A DNA stretch of 21,604 bases from assembly GCA_036939975.1 (NCBI GenBank), contig JALLPB010000677.1, forward strand, positions 1 to 21,604. Direction: 5' to 3'. This DNA is from Cyclostephanos tholiformis (lineage: Eukaryota > Bacillariophyta > Thalassiosirophyceae > Thalassiosirales > Thalassiosiraceae). Positions 17,641 to 21,604 of the stretch are shown piece by piece (within the stretch, counting starts at the first letter, position 1; each line of letters starts with the position of its first letter). A model generated the notes under the pieces. It did no database searches. It was not told the origin of the DNA and worked only from the letters and a program-made list of their open reading frames with translations. The position numbers were made by a program, and so were the translations under genes.

Positions 17641-18912
17641 AAACCATTCATCATCAGTGAATTTTCTCCACAGGTCACTGGTGTTGACCCCATTTCATTT
17701 ATTTTGTGCCATGTCAGCCAAGTCAGAGTTATGTCAGGCATTTGCCCCCAGGGCATTGACACTGGTGATATTGATTTGAGCCATCCGAGTAATAATGTAC
17801 TGCATTACGGCTGTGTAATCAGTCTTATGTGCATCTTGCATGGTCTCGATGGCTACAGTGATTTGAATGTCTTTTGGCGGGTTCATAATCTGCTTGGCAA
17901 ACTGCTCTACCTTGCTCTTCTACATGAGCTCTTGCCCTTGTCTCTTTAGGGCGTTGTAGGCCTTGTTCAATTTTGTGATCATGGCCTCAAAGTCATATGT
18001 TTCTCATTCATACATACCAAGGTGTTCAGGACTTGTTAGGCTTTCGATGCCTGTATGTCCAATTTCGCTTCACCTTCATAATGACTGTGGAGGGCTTGTG
18101 CATTGCCCCATGGCCATCCCTTTCCTTCCAGAGACATGGTCATATATCCAAGTCTTGGCCTGGGAATGTACCACAGCCAACTGGATGAATGAGAACACGG
18201 TCTCATTGTCTTGTTTGAACGCAATCCCATTCAGTGGGAGTTGATACATCATTGCTCCTAGTCATTCACAGCATTGACTGCCGGATCCCATCTTGTTGGC
18301 TTGTCCGGCCAGATGATGTAAGCAATGGGGCAGTAATTATGCCCGTATACGAGGGATAAGGTCTCAGTGACCTTACAATCTCAATGTCAAAGTCGTATTT
18401 GTCACACCATTTCTCAGGGCTTTAATACTCTCACCCTTGTCTCGGTTTTGGACGTAGGCTTCATAAGCCATATGACCAGAATGTAGGTCATCCAGCACGA
18501 TATTATTTGCATCAATGGGAAGGCCACAATGGGTTCTGTCATTAATGTGCCAGATTAACCCGGTCAGGTTGTTCTGGATGAGAATGCCCATTTCCTGAGC
18601 AGGGTGCCTTGCACTCAACACCTTGACCATATCTTTTGCCTGGAGTAGCTCAATAAGAACAAAGTGATTGGCAGAGGTTAGGCCATGTAATGCTAGGAAT
18701 TGTGTTGTTTGTCGCTGTGGCATCAGACCGGCAATTGTTAGTTCACCCAGTGGGAGGATGACATCTTGTAGTACAATTGGGGGGTTAAATCCATCGTTGG
18801 TCAATTTGTAGTCAACAGGGGTGACGACTTGGTCTGATAAACCATTCAAATATTGACAGCATGACATGTGATCTGCAAAAAGATAAGAGTGAGGGGGGGA
18901 CACCAGTAGCAA
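17641..18912 (-). pseudogene. Copia gag fragment
   Basis: Capsid-like Gag of the same element. The first open part (18912-18373) carries LPLGELTIAGL, then LTSANHFVLIELLQAKDMV, a stretch resembling the N-terminal region of diatom Copia gag. After breaks the core continues as FKQDNETVFSFIQLAVVH, AKTWIYDHVSGRKG and HYEGEAKLDIQASKA (18040-18240), then TYDFEAMITKLNKAYNALK, a TAG, and KVEQFAKQIMNPPKDIQI, the usual Copia gag helical domain. The last part has two more TGA stops before DDEWFTKLG at about 17645, where RT begins abruptly. No CCHC knuckle was seen; it was probably lost in the deletion. Confidence 0.75.
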
Positions 18913-18938
18913 AGGATTTAATTTTGACTCAAAAGAGT

Positions 18939-19014
18939 CGGTATATAGTTTCTACTCATTGGGTGTTTCCAATTGCAAATCATACTGTGGGGATTCAAAC
19001 GGTCCCCGCAATTT
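18939..19014 (-). repeat. Copia 5' terminal repeat (partial LTR)
   Basis: Matching copy of 16297-16373 in direct orientation, with ACTATATACC as the TATA-like element. About 30 nt downstream on the minus strand TGGTGTC (near 18900-18906) weakly resembles the TGGTATC start of an initiator-tRNA primer site. Confidence 0.7.
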
Positions 19015-19019
19015 CTAGT

Positions 19020-19345
19020 AGTGATTCTGGTAGTTTTTAACAAGTTTGAATTTGACATGGCGTGGAACTGTCTGATTCCTCATGGCTCTCCAATTACTTC
19101 CAAGTTTCCATCCCTTGAGCTTAAGCATTATCCTTGGAAAGGCTCAAGAACTCATCAAACGTCATCTTTGCTGTCTTTGTTGCTGTGCCGTAGCCATTAT
19201 CCCCTTTGCCATCATCATTTTCATTGATGCCATGCATATGCATTTGCATTTGCATCCAGTCCAGGGCTGACCTCTCCCATAATACTCGTAAGAGTGACTG
19301 GGCATGGAGTAACATAAATGCTCCACTGCCAGCAACCATTGTGGC
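19020..19345 (-). pseudogene. Decayed Met/Gln- and Lys/Asp-rich reading frame
   Basis: Product not recognised. On the minus strand DWMQMQMHMHGINENDDGK leads to GYGTATKTAKMTFDEFLSL, then SKDNA, a TAA, AQGMETWK, a TAA, and LESHEESDSSTPC. The amino-acid usage looks coding, and both TAA could come from CAA. It stops at the edge of the Copia 5' repeat, so it may be part of the gene or element into which Copia inserted. An N-terminal part may continue upward in another frame (SYEYYGRGQPWTG). Confidence 0.35.
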
Positions 19346-19457
19346 TCACAATGCCATGGTCGCATAGGGGTAACAATGGGTCGGTAAGGAGGGGCAGCGG
19401 CATGAGCATGAGAAGTTGTGAGATTATTTGGCAAGAAGAGAGAGAGAGATTATGTAC

Positions 19458-20029
19458 ATGTTGGTTATCAAATGTGCACTTGTACAGTACTGACAATGAC
19501 TTTTGGAATACCAGTAATGTTATCCGTACCGGTACCATAATTTTTCATGGCAACATTATCGGTACAAATGCTGCAAAATTAGGGTTACCATACCAGAACA
19601 CATACAATACTAGTAATGTAATACTTAAAAATCATTAAGGTTACCATAACGGCACAAGCATTTCTACCTCTTGATGACAGTTCCGGTACTGTAATTTGTT
19701 AGATTACAATACCAGTACTGGCAGTAATTATTACAATTTCCTTCAATTACAAAACCAAAACTGCCATGTAAAGTCTTGATAAAAGTACTGCTACTGTAAT
19801 TTGTTAGATTACCATACTACCAGTAATGTAATATTGGGGGGAACACAGCAATTTTGACAGGCTGGCGGGCTGATCACAGGTACATAGCATAAAATGATAG
19901 CTAAAAGGGGGCAAAAAAAGGGGGTCAGCAGCCTAGAATGGGCAGCTGTCCGTACTGGTACGGGAAGCATTACCAGTATTGCAAAAGCCATTACTGGTAA
20001 TGTAAAATTGTACATTTGGTAACCAACAT
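19458..20029. mobile_element. 572-bp MITE with long imperfect TIRs
   Basis: 78 bp at 19458-19535 is inverted at 19952-20029 with about 61 of 78 positions identical, starting ATGTTGGTTA[TC]CAAATGT. The interior is non-coding and AT-rich with many TACCAGTAATGTAA-like words in both orientations, so it would fold extensively. Target duplication not resolved, hence superfamily unknown. Confidence 0.75.
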
Positions 20030-20659
20030 ACACACCAAATGATTACACGTACTAAAGATAAATCTAAAACCTTACCTTTTTTTTTTGGTGGGGAAAACTC
20101 CAACTAGAAAGACAGTGATTGAGGATCAGCAATGCATGCAAAACTTCGCAGCAAATGAACTTACACAAAAATAGACAATTCCTTTAAATTGCCCAACTTC
20201 TTTATTATCAGAATGTTACTTCATACTTTTTAACACGCCAGTTATGATTCTCATATTGGTAGGGGAACATCAACCCCTTGTTGAATTTTTTAGAAGACAG
20301 TCTTGCAGTGATTTTGTGAGAATGAGTACCAACCATCTCGTAATGCCTCAAGACAAGAAATCTTGTGAGAAATGCTCTTGCGTGTTTCTCACAAGAAATA
20401 TCACTCCATGTTCTTGCAAGATCAGTATTTCAAGCGCCATGCATGTAATCATGCTAGACCTCTCCATCCCACAATACTAATAACATCACAATTATCACAT
20501 ACAATCAGTTATATTATCCAAATTTACATTCATAATCATTGTCATTCTGTCCAACATCAATTGGATTTCCATCTTTGTCAACATTGTTCACAGGAAGAGG
20601 AAGATAATATTCAAGAAATGGCGCATCTGGCTGCAATGCCTTCCGATGTTCATGGATAA
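20030..20659. other. No intact gene; contains a strong hairpin
   Basis: CTTGTGAGAAA (20362-20372) pairs exactly with TTTCTCACAAG (20385-20395) around 12 nt. Open plus-strand frames here have no recognisable domain. A minus-strand stretch at about 20520-20640 (EYYLPLPVNNVDKDGNP) looks coding and may belong to the hAT relic beyond it. Confidence 0.4.
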
Positions 20660-21072
20660 GCTCAGAATTTTCTCTCCAATCTCTGGTTTCTTAGTGAACT
20701 TCACTTTTCCAACATTGTCGGCAGGAGATGATAGCGCTTGTCAAAGTCTTCAAGTATGGTCCGGGTCAAACTCTTCACAGGCTTTAGAGCATCCTAATTG
20801 TTGAGAATGTTGACATAGTGTGCACAACTTGCATATATAACCAATACCACCAACGATCCAGCTGGATACTTCTCCCCTTCCAAGATTTTCTGCCATGTTG
20901 CAATTTACTTCAAAGTTATCTCAATTTGCTCAAGAATAACCCATTGTTCTGTATCCAGCATGTCACATGTATGTAATCTCCTTTGCAGAGTGTAAACACA
21001 CAAAGGCCAAATTCAAGTATCTCAAGCATTTCAACGTGCAATAGATGACCACCACCTTGTAACAACATCTTG
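20660..21072 (-). pseudogene. hAT-family transposase fragment
   Basis: Relic of a hAT DNA transposase. On the minus strand QDVVTRWWSSI (about 21040-21072) is the conserved DVxTRWxS motif. It is followed in a shifted frame by LKCLRYLNLAFVCLHSAKEI, then CDMLDTEQWVILEQIEITLK, a TAA, IATWQKILEGEKYPAGSLVV, and after another stop VKSLTRTILEDFDKRYH. In a new frame VKFTKKPEIG follows, the block before the second catalytic region in hAT proteins. Several stops and at least three frameshifts; N- and C-terminal parts, TIRs and 8-bp duplications were not found. Confidence 0.65.
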
Positions 21073-21284
21073 GAGCAACTTTAACGGGCAAAATCCATGT
21101 CCACTATAGGTTGGAAGGTTGCTCACATAAGACCATTTAATCTAAAAGGTACCATCTGACTTTTTGGCAGGAGCAAAAACTCCAACCGGCAACAGACCAT
21201 CCCCAAAAAAGAGCTCATTCCAAGATATCTCAATTTTTTCACAATGATAAGCATGAGTTAGAGCAACTTGTCCGCTGATAAGTA

Positions 21285-21375
21285 TAAAATGGCCCAACAA
21301 GCATAAGAGGGCATGTGTGCGCTGGTAGGCATGAAAAGGCCTGACAAGCATAAAAAGGTCTTGGTGTGCAATAAG
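21285..21375. repeat. Imperfect ~45-bp tandem repeat
   Basis: AAAATGGCCCAACAAGCATAAGAGGGCAT.TGTGCG is followed by AAAAGGCCTGACAAGCATAAAAAGGTC..GTGTGC. Two degenerate units; the open minus-strand frame here reflects the repeat. Confidence 0.55.
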
Positions 21376-21496
21376 GTGGTGGAAGAATTTTGTTGATTTT
21401 TTTGTACACAACCTGTTAGTTATGACACGAAAAAGTACCTTACGCTAGAGTTTTTGGCAAGAACAAGCCGATAGGGCCTGCGGCTCTTCATCCCAA

Positions 21497-21540
21497 GGAC
21501 AGACAGACAATTGTCTCTTCAATTCATGGACAGACAGACA
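21497..21540. repeat. Duplicated GGACAGACAGACA
   Basis: The 13-mer GGACAGACAGACA is exact at 21497-21509 and 21528-21540, with GACA tetranucleotide periodicity. A CGTACGTACGTA run follows near 21577. Confidence 0.7.
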
Positions 21541-21604
21541 GTTACAGCTCTTAGTATCGTTTTGTTTAGTAAGTTCGTACGTACGTAGTTATGTAAGATA
21601 AATA

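Larger units (their letters stand above)
16297..19014 (-). mobile_element. Internally deleted Copia (Ty1) LTR retrotransposon remnant
   Basis: About 2.7 kb on the minus strand, in the order terminal repeat (18939-19014), gag (about 18912-17641), RT second half and RNase H (17640-16412), terminal repeat (16297-16373). Protease, integrase and the first half of RT are absent; gag runs straight into RT at about 17640. Typical Copia elements are about 5 kb, so roughly 2-2.5 kb is missing. Coding parts carry many stops and frameshifts and CpG is nearly gone, so the copy is old and dead. Motifs (YVDDVLVIS, DADQAGNKVTR) resemble diatom CoDi elements. No target duplication was identified. Confidence 0.82.

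Noticed and set aside
17963..18244. Plus-strand ORFs across the Copia gag
   Set aside because: Antisense to the gag core, which carries the recognisable HYEGE and TYDFEAMITKL segments on the minus strand.
18900..18911. Copia primer binding site TGGTGTC
   Set aside because: Matches the initiator-tRNA start (TGGTATC) only in part, and the LTR end is not defined, so it is not listed as a feature.
20740..21072. TGA in the hAT relic as reassigned Trp codons
   Set aside because: The frame with TGA matches hAT poorly there; a shifted frame (LKCLRYLNLAFV) fits better, so frameshift decay explains it. Host genes show no internal TGA.

Overview
This window looks like nuclear DNA of a photosynthetic stramenopile, most likely a diatom with a repeat-rich, CpG-methylated genome. 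That is inference. It rests on short GT-AG introns (55 to 106 bp), intron-bearing genes on both strands, no bacterial gene or operon signals, Copia fragments whose RT and RNase H motifs resemble diatom CoDi elements, and a secretory-type heme peroxidase gene. No rRNA, tRNA or CRISPR array was seen.

Layout. Positions 110-2500 hold a decayed minus-strand gene for a coiled-coil protein with duplicated zinc-knuckle-like modules. Positions 3900-6800 are a CpG-rich island with the only two genes that look like intact host genes. One is a small plus-strand gene of unknown function (3949-4554). Convergent to it is a three-exon, 631-residue membrane-anchored plant-type heme peroxidase (4723-6798, minus). 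Positions 6800-8800 are mostly non-coding, with a short CpG-rich patch and repeats.

Positions 8816-12219 are a structurally complete 3.4 kb PIF/Harbinger DNA transposon. It has 32-bp terminal inverted repeats, TTA target duplications, a spliced plus-strand ORF1 of unknown family, and a convergent transposase gene with three stops and one frameshift. Removing the element restores a 19-bp tandem repeat at the insertion site, which confirms its ends.

Positions 12232-14475 hold decayed sequence, including a pseudogene with a Cys-rich CPNxxCxC motif. Positions 14475-15430 are a cluster of palindromes, a 317-bp foldback MITE, imperfect trinucleotide repeats and a CpG-rich hairpin segment. Positions 16297-19014 are a Copia remnant on the minus strand, with ~77-bp terminal direct repeats and a gag joined directly to the second half of RT plus RNase H, so protease and integrase are missing. 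A decayed Gln-rich reading frame, a ~570-bp long-TIR MITE, a hAT transposase relic and simple repeats fill the rest.

The main theme is a host island in a graveyard of mobile elements. CpG is dense in the host genes and nearly absent in the elements. Several stops in element genes sit where relatives have Arg, as expected from CpG deamination (CGA to TGA). The most interesting objects are the Harbinger element with its better-preserved unknown ORF1, the 47-residue in-frame knuckle duplication, and the peroxidase on a membrane-anchored Thr-rich stalk.
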